A stretch of 11,835 nt of DNA, taken from NCBI GenBank assembly GCA_001414485.1, contig LLEY01000366.1, forward strand, positions 1 through 11,835, written 5' to 3'. A model generated the notes under the pieces. The model was not told the origin of the DNA and searched no databases. It saw only the letters and a program-made list of their open reading frames with translations. This stretch comes from Calycina herbarum. Lineage: Eukaryota > Ascomycota > Leotiomycetes > Helotiales > Pezizellaceae. The position numbers were made by a program, and so were the translations under genes. Shown here piece after piece: positions 1 to 7,746 of the stretch. Each line of letters starts with the position of its first letter. Position 1 is the stretch's first letter.

Positions 1-131
1 GCTCTAGAGTGCTCTAGACACATCAGAACCACGAGGTCACGTGATATTCTGACTAAGCTTAACTTTTAGGTCTATATACACTTAAGCACTTATGTCTAAG
101 TATACTAGATACTAATATATTATTATAATAA
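1..131 (+). repeat. Terminal arm A of the inverted-repeat module
   Basis: This arm opens with two copies of GCTCTAGA spaced as TCTAGAG-TG-CTCTAGA, itself a small inverted repeat. It then carries a CACGTG palindrome set between CAGAA and TTCTG. It ends at the 12-bp palindrome TTATTATAATAA. Bases 2-131 are matched exactly by the reverse complement of 11706-11835. The same arm recurs at 1007-1137, 1949-2154 and 3111-3319. Inside it the sequence switches at once to a retrotransposon fragment. No transposase of its own is visible. Confidence 0.95.
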
Positions 132-1006
132 GCTAGTAAGGTAAAATAGTATATAAAACTTAATATAAGCTAGGCTTTTTATAGAATCTAGATTATAAAA
201 GAAGATAAATAAAAGACAGCTTTTTATATAAGATATAGATTATATAAATAGCTATTTACCTTCTTTAGACTTATAATTATACTAAGTACGTTCTAGAGAT
301 ACGTTAACTAGATACTATAGAAATACCTTAATAACTTCCACTTCGCTTACGTAGACGATATTCTAATCTTTATAAATAGAACCTTCGAAGAATATAAAGA
401 ATAAGTTAAGCTTATTCTAAAGAAACTTAAAAACGTAAGACTCTTTCTCGATATTAATAAATACGAATTCTTAGTTATATAGACGAAGTATATAAGGTTT
501 ATTCTTAATATTAACTTAGAAGTAGAAATAGATCTAGAAAAGATAAAAGCAATCCTAGACTAGGAAGTATCTATAATAGTTAAGGCTATATAAAGCTTTC
601 TTAGCTTTATAAACTTTTATTAAAACTTTATTAAAAACTATTCTAATATCGTAAGACCTCTTATAAAACTTACTTATAAAGAGTACGTATTTACGTAGAT
701 AAACGAATATTAAGACGTCTTTAAAAGACTTAAGTATATGTTTATAATAGCTCTAGCTCTTATACGATTTAAGTATAAAAAATAAATAATTATAAAAATA
801 GACTCTTCTAGCTAGTATATTAGTAGCGTACTTATATAATATAACGATAAAGAACTCTTATAACCTTATACCTTCTTTTTAAAGAAGAATTCACCTATTA
901 AATATAACTATAAAATCTATAATAAGGAGATACTAGCTATTATATAGTACCTAGAGGCTTAGGATCCCGAGTTATAAAGCGTAGATAGTTTTAAAATTCA
1001 AATAGA
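132..1006 (+). pseudogene. pol: Ty3/gypsy reverse transcriptase-RNase H fragment, RIP-degraded
   Basis: One reading frame runs through the whole stretch, broken only by TAG/TAA codons where Gln or Trp is expected, with no frameshift. It starts just before RT motif A, which reads YIKLNIS: the catalytic Asp is now Asn. It contains an intact YVDDILIF (motif C) with YVDD at 348-359, then the RT thumb and connection (FLSFINFY, FIKNYSNIVRPL) and an RNase H segment with a DSSS motif and KYNYKIYNKEILAI. It stops short of the RNase H C-terminus. In life this would copy retrotransposon RNA into DNA. Homology to 10438-11309 is obvious, differences being mostly transitions. The family call is firm; the protein is non-functional. 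Confidence 0.93.
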
Positions 1007-1137
1007 TTATTATAATAATATATTAGTATCTAGTATACTTAGACATAAGTGCTTAAGTGTATATAGACCTAAAAGTTAAGCTTAGTCAGAATACCACGTG
1101 ACCTCGCGGTTCTGATATGTCTAGAGCACTCTAGAGC
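1007..1137 (-). repeat. Terminal arm B (reverse orientation)
   Basis: This is the reverse complement of arm A with three visible differences, including CCGCG for CCACG and GTGGT for GTGAT. Both of those variants are shared with arms C and D, not with A and E. Its inner end is again TTATTATAATAA; its outer end runs directly into block X1 through the palindrome AACGCGTT. Confidence 0.93.
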
Positions 1138-1410
1138 AACGCGTTAAGTTTTGTATATTAATTATATATACTTCCGTATACGTATATACAAAGAGTCCTT
1201 TGTACACCGTATACGTATTCCGCATACGTATATACAAAGAGTCCTTTGTACACATGTGTATATAACTAGGTCCTGAGACGTCTACCTAGGACACACACAC
1301 ACATATATATATATACACATATATATATATACACATATATATATATATATATATTTATACCCTTGACTTCTGCCTTCTGCCTTCTGTCCTCTTGCGTGAC
1401 CATTTTAACA
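1138..1410 (-). repeat. Block X1: outer part of the module next to arm B
   Basis: The block is the inverted, shortened copy of X3 (2611-3110) and X2 (1628-1948). From the arm outward it has the AACGCGTT junction and about two copies of the CAAAG-GACT-CTTTG repeat (around 1178-1252). It continues with the TCCT...AGGA hairpin at 1271-1291, an AC/AT microsatellite at 1291-1354, and the conserved outer end containing GTGACCATTTTAACA. Compared with X2 it lacks roughly 45-55 bp near the arm-proximal repeat. Confidence 0.85.
1291..1354. repeat. AC/AT microsatellite in X1
   Basis: A run of AC dinucleotides grades into AT dinucleotides interrupted by ACAC. It occupies the same place as the TG/TA tracts of X2 and X3. 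The gradation from CA to TA fits CpA-to-TpA mutation of an original CA repeat, though slippage could give the same pattern. Confidence 0.9.
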
Positions 1411-1627
1411 GTATACGACTATATTATAAGCCTATGTTTCTAAGAAATAATTTACTAGTGGTGAGAATCTGTACTATAGCGCTAGGAATATTATTCTCTA
1501 ATAAAACTATCTCCTATTTAGTTTCTAAGGTATTTTTCAGAACCTAAAGCCCTTATTCTATATACTAACTAGAAAAACCTCTAACTATAACCTCTTCTAT
1601 AAGAAGTATAGCTATAAGTTTATTTAT
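1411..1627. other. Spacer between X1 and X2, no recognisable gene
   Basis: About 217 bp of AT-rich sequence lie between two X blocks that point away from it, so the flanking 0.4-0.5 kb form a large imperfect palindrome around it. I see no open frame, domain, tandem repeat or hairpin worth naming. It could be older host or transposon DNA left between two inserted modules. Confidence 0.5.
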
Positions 1628-1948
1628 CTATAACTATTTACAAAAATAGTCACGTAAGAGGGACAAAAGATAGAAGACAAGGATGTATATTATGTGTGTA
1701 TATATGTGTATATATGTGTATATGTATATGTGTATCTGTAAGTATATATCCTAGGTAGACGTCCTAGGACCTAGTTATATACATATGTATATAAAGGACT
1801 CTTTTGTATATACGTATTCGGAATACGTATGCGGTGTACAAAGGACTCTTTGTATATACGTATGCGGAATACGCTATAAAACGCTACTTCCGTAAACAGA
1901 ATACGTATGCGGAAGTATATGTAATTAATATACAAAACTTAATACGTT
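1628..1948 (+). repeat. Block X2: outer part of the module next to arm C
   Basis: This is a direct copy of X3. It has the outer end with GTCACGTAAGAGG, a TG/TA microsatellite at about 1684-1735, and the hairpin TCCTAGG-TAGACGT-CCTAGGA at 1749-1769. These are followed by one full and one partial copy of the 46-bp repeat (1788-1873) and the arm junction with AATACGTTG. Relative to X3 many CA/TG dinucleotides are TA here, and both arms of the hairpin changed in step (CCCAGG and CCTGGG both to CCTAGG), as expected from RIP acting on both strands. Confidence 0.88.
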
Positions 1949-2154
1949 GCTCTAGAGTGCTCTAGACACATCAGAACCGCGAGGTCACGTGGTATTCTGA
2001 CTAAGCTTAACTTTTAGGTCTATATACACTTAAGCATGTATGTCTAAGTATACTAGATACTAATATATAAATTATTTATAATAAAGTATTTTCTTTAGGT
2101 ATTAATTACACTTAATCTCTTATATTTATACTATTTATTTATATATTATTATAC
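1949..2154 (+). repeat. Terminal arm C, long form
   Basis: The arm matches A for its first part (with CCGCG, GTGGT and a local GCATGTATG variant). It then continues with 78 bp that A, B and E lack, shared with arm D. The match to D ends at about 2154 in ATATATTATTATA, just before completing the TTATTATAATAA inner boundary. No partner in inverse orientation with the same 78 bp is seen, so this copy appears to be an orphan or truncated end. Confidence 0.88.
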
Positions 2155-2159
2155 TATTC

Positions 2160-2600
2160 CTCTAGTAACTAGGGATTACTCTATTTGCTTATACTTAGAT
2201 TAGACAAATTAAACCGAGTCTTATACCTCTACTACTCGTCTAATAGAGGGCCGAAAGTTAGGAAGATATTCTACTAAAATTCTACTCTAGTATACTAACC
2301 TTCTTTAAACGCTATATAAACTTTAGCTAGTAGAACTAACTGTTTCTTAAGAGTATTAAGAAGTAAGACGAGTTGTTTAAACTAATAGTAATCCTATAGA
2401 AGCTAAAGTATAACTATAGTAATTTTATAAAAGATTAAGAAGATATATATATCTATCTAAAGTATAGACTTATATAACGCTTAGAATAAAGTACTATCGA
2501 ATAAGTATCGAGTAAGCTCTATTATAGTAGTATTTAGATTCAAAGAGATATATAGATATCTTTTAACAATAGTAAAGGCGGGTAGTACTTCTATATCTAC
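2160..2600 (-). pseudogene. Unrecognised protein relic, RIP-degraded
   Basis: A reverse-strand reading frame stays continuous for roughly 140 codons with only TAG/TAA interruptions and no obvious frameshift. That pattern marks a former coding sequence rather than chance. Readable stretches include KRYLYISLNLNTTIIELTRY, LLNTLKKQLVLLAKVYIAFK and FGPLLDE. I do not recognise the family. The direction of reading is toward arm C, as the Fot1-like relic reads toward arm D. It might be part of a DNA transposon or a captured host gene; no catalytic motif is visible. Confidence 0.45.
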
Positions 2601-2666
2601 GCTGTTATAATTGTTAAAATGGTCACGTAAGAGGACGGAAGGCAGAAGGCAGAAGTCAAGGGTATA

Positions 2667-2772
2667 AATATATATATGTATATGTATGTGTATGTGTATA
2701 TGTGTGTGTATATGTATGTGTATATGTGTGTGTATGTGTGTGTGTGTGTGTGTGTGTATGTGTGTGTGTATG
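2667..2772. repeat. TG/TA microsatellite in X3
   Basis: About 106 bp of alternating purine-pyrimidine sequence, TG-rich toward the right, where a TG run of about 20 bp sits. On the other strand it encodes a His/Thr-rich peptide that has no coding meaning. Such alternating tracts can adopt Z-DNA, which is general knowledge rather than something shown here. Confidence 0.93.
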
Positions 2773-2793
2773 TCCTGGGTAGACGTCCCAGGA
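2773..2793. repeat. Perfect hairpin conserved in all X blocks
   Basis: TCCTGGG and CCCAGGA pair around the loop TAGACGT. The equivalent sites are 1749-1769 in X2 (pairing preserved by matched changes) and 1271-1291 in X1 (pairing partly lost). It always sits between the microsatellite and the 46-bp repeats. Confidence 0.85.
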
Positions 2794-2811
2794 CCTAGTT
2801 ATATACATATG

Positions 2812-3035
2812 TGTACAAAGGACTCTTTTGTATATACGTATTCGGAATACGTATGCGGTGTATAAAGGACTCTTTGTATGTACGCATTCGGAATACGTAT
2901 GCGGTGTACAAAGGACTCTTTGTATATACGCATTCGGAATACGTATGCGGTGTACAAAGGACTCTTTGTATGTACGCATTCGGAATACGTATGCGGTGTA
3001 CAAAGGACTCTTTGTATATACGTATGCGGAATACG
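2812..3035. repeat. 46-bp tandem repeat array (about 4.8 copies)
   Basis: Units fall at 2812-2858 (47 bp), 2859-2904, 2905-2950, 2951-2996 and a partial at 2997-3035. Each unit holds two inverted repeats: CAAAG-GACT-CTTTG and CGTATTC-G-GAATACG or its close variant. Unit-to-unit differences are few and mostly transitions (GTATATA/GTATGTA, CGTA/CGCA). X1 and X2 carry only about two units, so copy number varies between modules. Short hairpin-bearing repeats next to transposon ends sometimes serve as subterminal transposase-binding sites; that role is conjecture here. Confidence 0.93.
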
Positions 3036-3110
3036 CTACAAAACGCCACTTCCGTAAACGGAATACGCATGCGGAAGTATATGTAATTAATATATAAAAC
3101 TTAACGCGTT

Positions 3111-3319
3111 GCTCTAGAGTGCTCTAGACACATCAGAACCGCGAGGTCACGTGGTATTCTGACTAAGCTTAACTTTTAGGTCTATATACACTTAAGCACT
3201 TATATCTAAGTATACTAGATACTAATATATAAATTGTTTATAATAAAGTATTTTCTTTAGGTATTAATTATACTTAATCTCTTATATTTATACTATTTAT
3301 TTATATATTATTATAATAA
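3111..3319 (+). repeat. Terminal arm D, long form
   Basis: The arm has the CCGCG and GTGGT variants of B and C plus the 78-bp segment at 3231-3308. That segment is bounded by ATATAT at 3225-3230 and 3303-3308, so the short arms A, B and E look like deletions between those direct repeats, or D and C like insertions. The inner end completes TTATTATAATAA at about 3307-3319 and abuts the transposase relic at once. Confidence 0.93.
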
Positions 3320-3860
3320 AACCAGTCTCGTCGAAATTATATATATCCTTGTTTATAACACTATATTTGTCTTTAAATAACTATATAAGTGTAAACTATA
3401 GACTAATAATCCGCGGATCTTTAATTAAAGCTCGCTGATAATTATAAGAACGACTCTATTAAGTTTTTAGCTTAGGTAGACGCTGAATAAAGTTGTCTAG
3501 CTAGTTCCTGTCTATAGGCTGTCTATCACGCTTCTTTAGTAAATTATTAGCTATATCTCGTACTATATCCTTTATAGTTGAAAACCCTCTCGAATCCTAC
3601 TCTAATATATGTCTAATTATCGCCTCCTCCTCTAACTTCGTAAGTTTCTTCGAATTAGGCTCGTAATCGCGTCTTAGGTAGGTTCCGGCGCGTCGGTTTA
3701 AAATAGTAGATCGAGAGGCGTTATAGGCCTTCGTAGCGCGTCGTTAGGTTATTAACGCGTCGTTTTCGAGTACTTAGATAGCTAAGTTAATCTTGTTTTC
3801 GTTAGAAGACGTTTAGGCGTTATATAGTTAAGATAATATAACTAGAAGTTGCTAATTATT
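3317..3860 (-). pseudogene. Fot1/pogo-type (Tc1-mariner superfamily) transposase, N-terminal fragment
   Basis: Read on the reverse strand from about 3860, the translation shows a helix-turn-helix region (NKINLAIQVLEND, then RRATKAYNASRSTILNRRAG). Next comes a CENP-B/Tc5-like DNA-binding region (KLTKLEEEAIIRHILE, DSRGFSTIKDIVRDIANNLL, NFIQRLPKLK, SYNYQRALIKDPRII). Last is the start of the DDE nuclease, YNFDETGF, whose first catalytic Asp codon is 3329-3331. The frame breaks off immediately after this motif at arm D. Roughly 180 of the family's usual 500-odd codons remain, with the other two acidic residues missing. Stops are all TAG/TAA. No convincing start codon is seen, so the upstream limit is approximate. 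Such proteins excise and insert DNA transposons at TA; this one cannot. Confidence 0.9.
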
Positions 3861-3915
3861 ATAAAGTTTAAACGTAGCTAGCTCGCTTAGGTAGCCAGCT
3901 CGCTTATGAAGTACG

Positions 3916-4347
3916 TTAGACTATAGCTGCTTTATAACCGGATATATATAATATCTACTGTTATTCTATAACCGGATTCTTATATAGCTAAACAGATATA
4001 TATAGTACTATGTTTCTAATCTATAACCGGATCCTTAGATAACTGTTAGTATATAATAAGCACTTACGCTAGCACTAGTTAAGTACTTATACTAGTACTA
4101 AATAAGTCTAGTCGTTTAAATACCTTAGACGTAGTTCGGATATATAAAGATCCGATTTAGTATATAGTATTAGATCTATCCGGTTCAGCTGTCTAAGGAT
4201 CCGGTTATAGATTAGAAACACGGCACTATATATATCCGTTCGGCTATATAAGAATCCAGTTATAGAATTAGAAACACGGTATTATATATAGCCGGTTATA
4301 GAAGAACGGTATTAGGTATATCCGGTTATAAAGCAGATATAGTCTAA
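3916..4347. mobile_element. 0.43 kb inverted-repeat (MITE-like) element
   Basis: The ends read TTAGACTATAGCTGCTTTAT at 3916 and its near-perfect reverse complement ending at 4347. The arms extend imperfectly over about 135 bp on the left and 165 bp on the right around a middle near 4051-4181. The motif TATAACCGGAT or its complement is repeated at least six times along both arms. The element lies just upstream of the Fot1-like relic, so it might be a non-autonomous relative of that family, but I cannot show shared termini. No clear target duplication is visible. Confidence 0.75.
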
Positions 4348-4429
4348 AGTAGTATTTAGAACTACACTTATATATAGATAGAGTAGATATCTCCGTAGTT
4401 TAGTTTTTCTTTTCTTAAGTTAATTAATT

Positions 4430-4693
4430 ATTATTCTACCTATTACGTGATCTACTCTTAAACTTTGCCTAATCTACAAATTCTAAGTAGACCTAGAGTA
4501 TCTATATCGAAGTATTCTAGTAGTTCGAAGTTATAAATACTTAAAGAGATATAACTTATAGTTTTAGTTATCTTTCCTTTATAATAGTTTTTATAATCGT
4601 CTAGTACTTTCTTACTTTTATAATTAATAGTATATCCTTTAGTAAGTAATATAGTTTTTAATAAAGCCTCGATATTTAGTTGTTAATATAGTA
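4430..4693 (-). pseudogene. Unrecognised coding relic
   Basis: On the reverse strand about 75 codons read open from 4693 leftward with a single early TAA, then further TAA/TAG stops toward 4430. Stretches include KTILLTKGYTINYKSKKVL, DDYKNYYKGKITKTISYISL and FDIDTLGLLRICRLGKV. I do not recognise the family and see no catalytic signature. It may be a broken host or transposon gene. It is less scarred than its neighbours, and its frame is opposite in direction to the adjoining LINE relic. Confidence 0.35.
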
Positions 4694-5620
4694 CGTCGAG
4701 ATTATATAGTAAGAGAGTAGGTATAGAGAGCGCTAGAGATAAGATAGGCTAGCTCTATAGAACTATATATTAGAGGTAGTAATAATTAAAGAGGTAAGAA
4801 GGCTCTACTTAAGAGAGATACTATAAGAAGTATAACACTTCTTATATAAGAGATATATAGCAGAAGTAGTAGCTATAAAGTACTTTAAGTACTAGAACTA
4901 GGGTTATATAATACGCTTCTATAAATAAGATAAGAGGTATACTTAGTATATATATAAGAAATATAAATAAAGAGAGGAAGAGTACCTAAGTAAGAAGAAT
5001 CTAAAAGAATACCTAGTAAAGTATAGGAATTATAGAGAAGAGTACCTAGTATTTATAAAAGAATATTAAGTAAAGAAGTAGTATCGTAGGTAAGTAAGAG
5101 AGTAATACCTAGATAGACCTACCTTGTTTATAAGCTTATAAAAAGCTATAAAAGAAGAGGTAGTGTGACGGTTCTGACCGTCACGTGACATTCATATCAC
5201 GTGGTTACCTTAGCGAACCACATTTTGTATTTAGACTCGAGCTCTCTCGAGCTCTCCTCTTCTCCTCAGCTTAGAATCTTCGAATAAGACAGTTCTACGA
5301 TTCCACAACCTACACCGTGGACCGTCCGCCTTACGCGGGCCACACTTTGTACGTGTCGTTACAGGTAGTAACGATACTATATCTATTTATATTCAGCTAT
5401 AAGAAGGGTATATAGAACTTAAGAAAGAGGCTAAGAGAAGGATCCGTACCTAGAAGACTAACAGACGTAAGTAAAGCAGAGCTTATAAATAGAAGCGACC
5501 TTACCTAGTTTCTTAAGAGGCTAAGAAGCTCTCTTAGTATAGCGAGAGAGCTAACTAATAACGAGATAGAAGGAACCTAAACCTCTATAGAATAGCTATA
5601 AGTATAACAGTACTATACTA
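4690..5620 (+). pseudogene. LINE ORF1-like relic, split by a solo LTR
   Basis: A single frame (GAG at 4698-4700) reads through to 5163 with only TAG/TAA stops and encodes a lysine/tyrosine/glutamate-rich, probably helical segment (YLSKKNLKEYLVKYRNYREE, FIKEYQVKKQYRRQV). If the 200 bp LTR and one copy of its 5-bp target duplication are discounted, the same frame continues from 5364 (KKGIQNLRKRLREGSVPRRL, SLSIARELTNNEIEGTQTSI) to about 5620, where it overlaps the start of the endonuclease frame. By position it should be the first ORF of the Tad1-like element, which binds RNA. No zinc knuckle is seen, so the label rests on context. Confidence 0.6.
5164..5363. mobile_element. Solo LTR with perfect 5-bp target duplication
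   Basis: Exactly 200 bp run from TGTGACG to CGTTACA, the TG...CA termini of an LTR with short inverted ends. The 5 bp on each side are GGTAG (5159-5163 and 5364-5368), a perfect target-site duplication of the size made by Ty3/gypsy and Ty1/copia integrases. Near its left end is the hairpin GACGGT-TCTG-ACCGTC at 5167-5182. Its base composition is clearly richer in G+C and in CA/TG than anything around it, so it shows little or no RIP. No internal retrotransposon sequence remains, so it arose by LTR-LTR recombination. Family unknown. Confidence 0.93.
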
Positions 5621-7310
5621 GAATTAAAGAAGATACTAGATGTACTTAATATAGCTTTAAACTATAAAGAGGAATATAATATTCTTATAATTTAAGAGCT
5701 AGTATAGAATAGTATAAGAGACACTCCTAGTTACTTACTAAGCTTAAGATATAATATAGTCTAGTTAGATAGAGCAGCGGTGCTTTTTATATATAAGAAG
5801 TACTCTAAAGCAAGCTAGATATATACTATAGATAAGAACTAGGTAAGTATAATAATAGAGAAAGAAGTAAATAAAATAATAATCTACTTAGTATATAACC
5901 TATAAATAGAGAGAGTACTAATTAAGGATATACTATAACTAGCGAGACCTTGAAGAGCGCTTATAGTAGAGGACCTAAACGCCTACTACTCTCTCTAGGA
6001 TATATACGAAAGATATAACTAGAACGTAGATCTTACTCTTAAACTTACTACGTAGTAGATACTTGAAAAAGACACGTCTTATAGTAAGGTTATCTAAAGA
6101 AGAGAGAGATCCTAAGACTCTATAATTAACCTAGCTTTCTTAACTAAAAACATATCGATATAGCGTAGACTACTAGATCTACTAGGCTTAGACTATATAG
6201 CTTAACTCTTAATAATAGTAGTAAGAGAGGAGAGAGAGGCGCTTAGAACGCTTGGTTTTAGCTAGAGACTAATAGACGAAGTACTAGTAAAGATAGAAGC
6301 TCTACGTCTTAAGAATCTAGTAATCTAGAATATACTAGAACTTAAGAGAGCTGTTAAGAAACTTATAAAAGAACTCTAGTAGATAGCCCGAGCCTTAACG
6401 CTACTCTAGAAGCTAGATAAAGAGAGGGCACAGCTATAGTAGAATATAGAGGTTAAAGAAGCGTCGATTAGAGTAAGAGGGTATAAGAGAACGTAGAGAG
6501 AGCTTCGTATAAGAAGCTTAAGACGTTAGCTAGACAAAGCTCTTTAAGAACTCTAGACAGTTAGTAGGAGAGCGAAGACAAAGAGCTAGAGAGAGGCACT
6601 TATAGAGGCGTCGAAAGATAATAGAAAGCTATAGACGCTTAAGAAGTAGGCACGTCTAAAGAGACACGTAAAACCTAAAGCGCTAAAGCTACTAACACTT
6701 ACTTTACCTAGTAGAATCAGCGGCGAGAATTATAAGAATAAAGTCTATATTCTTATAAAGAAGTTCTTCCTAGAATTAATAGTTAACTACTTAAGTATTT
6801 CTAATAAGAAGTAAGGTCTTAAGAGCTTCTCTTAAAGATACTAAGTAAGCTAGTAAGTAACTAAGAAGTATATTAAGAGAGCGATGAGATTAGTGCCTTA
6901 GAAGGTACTAGGGTTTAATATACTAGCGAACGGCTTTCTAAAAGCGTATAATAAGCTACTTCGAGAGGTACTCGTAGTAATCGTAGAAGTAAGCTTCTAC
7001 TTATAACACTTTCTATTACTATTCTACTATATAAAAGTAGTAGTATTAAAGAATCTAGGTAAGATAATAGAGGAATAGAGTAAGACAAGAGCCTACTAGC
7101 TAATAGTACTACTCTCGACGATAGATAAGATTCTTAAAAAGATAATAATATAAAGGCTTATATAGTTTATAGAAGAGGCGGCTATGCTTCTAGAGATATA
7201 GATAGGTAACTAGGAGTACTAGAATATAGAACTCGTAATAAGAATAGTAATAGAGAGGGTATATACTACTGTTATAGCGCTAGTCTATAACCTAGAAGAA
7301 TATATATAAT
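5621..7310 (+). pseudogene. Tad1-like LINE ORF2: endonuclease and truncated reverse transcriptase
   Basis: One frame runs about 560 codons without a frameshift, interrupted by many TAG/TAA and at least one TGA. The N-terminal part is an exonuclease-endonuclease-phosphatase domain: LKKILDVLNIALNYKEEYNI leading to IIQE (Glu codon 5696-5698), then EDLNAYYSLQD at 5969-6001, the equivalent of the family GDFNAHH motif with Gly now Glu, then SIINLAFLTKNISIQRR. A linker follows, then reverse-transcriptase fingers: KRAIRLVPQKVLGFNILANG, IKVVVLKNLGKI, TRAYQLIVLLSTIDKILKKI. The frame dissolves near 7290-7310, before the palm Asp motifs, so the catalytic YxDD and any RNase H are gone. In life it nicks target DNA and reverse-transcribes its RNA there. 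Confidence 0.9.
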
Positions 7311-7360
7311 AAGTACGTAACCTCGGTAATCACCTCGGTAATAAGGATATATAGATCTAT

Positions 7361-7477
7361 AATAAGAGCTATAGCGAGATCTTAGCTACTTATAGCTCTA
7401 ACGAGAGCTATAGTAAGATCTTAGCTACTTATAGCTATAACGAGAGCTATAGCGAGATCTTAGCTTCTTATAGCTTA
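7361..7477. repeat. 39-bp tandem repeat, three copies
   Basis: Units at 7361-7399, 7400-7438 and 7439-7477 are built on GAGCTATAGCGAGATCTTAG and differ at a few transitions. 39 bp equals 13 codons, but no frame around it is convincing. The preceding CCTCGGTAA is doubled at 7321-7341. A related stretch, CCTCGGTAGATACG...GAGCTATAGCGAGA, recurs at about 7847-7960 inside the LTR-like relic, so this array may be a fragment of the same kind of LTR. Confidence 0.85.
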
Positions 7478-7746
7478 TACTTACTAAACAACATCTTTTC
7501 TCTAGGTATATAGCCTACGTTACCTTCGTAGATAGAACTATAGCTTTAAATTCTCGTATTTATATATATATACTCTTATACCTTTGCTTTTAGTTATAGT
7601 TCGTAATATTATTTAAAGCTTAATACTCTTTACTCTCTTATAAAGAATTATAATATTATATAGATTCTACGCTTATAATAGCTAGAAGATCTTATACTTA
7701 TAATAGTATAATTACGACTCTTCTTCTCCGTCTATAATAGCCTCTC
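7478..7746. other. Unassigned AT-rich stretch
   Basis: Between the 39-bp array and the LTR-like relic I see no open frame, domain or strong repeat. An ACGCTTATAATA segment ending near 7680 resembles the right end of the LTR-like sequences at 8105 and 11565, but one short match is not enough to call another LTR. Confidence 0.4.

Larger units (their letters stand above)
1..1137. mobile_element. 1.1 kb non-autonomous inverted-repeat unit (arms A/B) carrying a gypsy RT-RNase H fragment
   Basis: Arm A (+) and arm B (-) enclose 875 bp of Ty3/gypsy pol. The arms differ at only a few sites. The internal piece is homologous and co-oriented to 10438-11309 of the 8.7 kb unit. Relative to that larger unit it lacks everything between the left arm and the RT core, and about 0.4 kb next to the right arm. 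It looks like a deletion derivative that needs a transposase from elsewhere, but it retains 57 bp that the larger copy has lost, so it cannot descend directly from that copy. The left flank lies outside the window; the right flank is block X1, so no target duplication can be tested here. Confidence 0.7.
2611..3110 (+). repeat. Block X3: longest and least mutated outer part of the module
   Basis: The order is: outer end TGTTAAAATGGTCACG followed by AGAAGGCAGAAG; a TG/TA microsatellite; a perfect 7-bp hairpin; nearly five copies of a 46-bp repeat; a CTTCCGTAAACGGAA segment; and the CTTAACGCGTTG junction to arm D. It keeps far more CA/TG than its surroundings or than X1 and X2, so it has escaped most RIP or is a younger copy. 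The short open frames found across it on both strands are translations of the tandem repeat (repeated RIRIPNAY-like peptides on one strand) and not genes. Confidence 0.88.

Noticed and set aside
1..1137. Reading arms A and B as long terminal repeats of the enclosed gypsy fragment
   Set aside because: They are in inverse, not direct, orientation, lack TG...CA ends, and the enclosed pol fragment is cut at both sides with no primer-binding site or polypurine tract.
2656..3097. Short open reading frames of 89-115 codons on both strands
   Set aside because: They translate the microsatellite and the 46-bp tandem repeat in several frames (His/Thr tracts and repeated RIRIPNAY-like peptides). They lie open only because this block escaped RIP, and there is no start context or domain.
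3916..4347. Target duplication of the small inverted-repeat element
   Set aside because: Flanks such as AGTACG and AGTAG are only loosely similar and the exact ends are uncertain, so no duplication can be claimed.
7279..7685. A possible third LTR insertion flanked by GCTAG at 7279-7283 and after 7680
   Set aside because: GCTAG is very common in this sequence, the left end does not begin TG or TA in an LTR-like way, and the reading frame does not clearly resume afterward.
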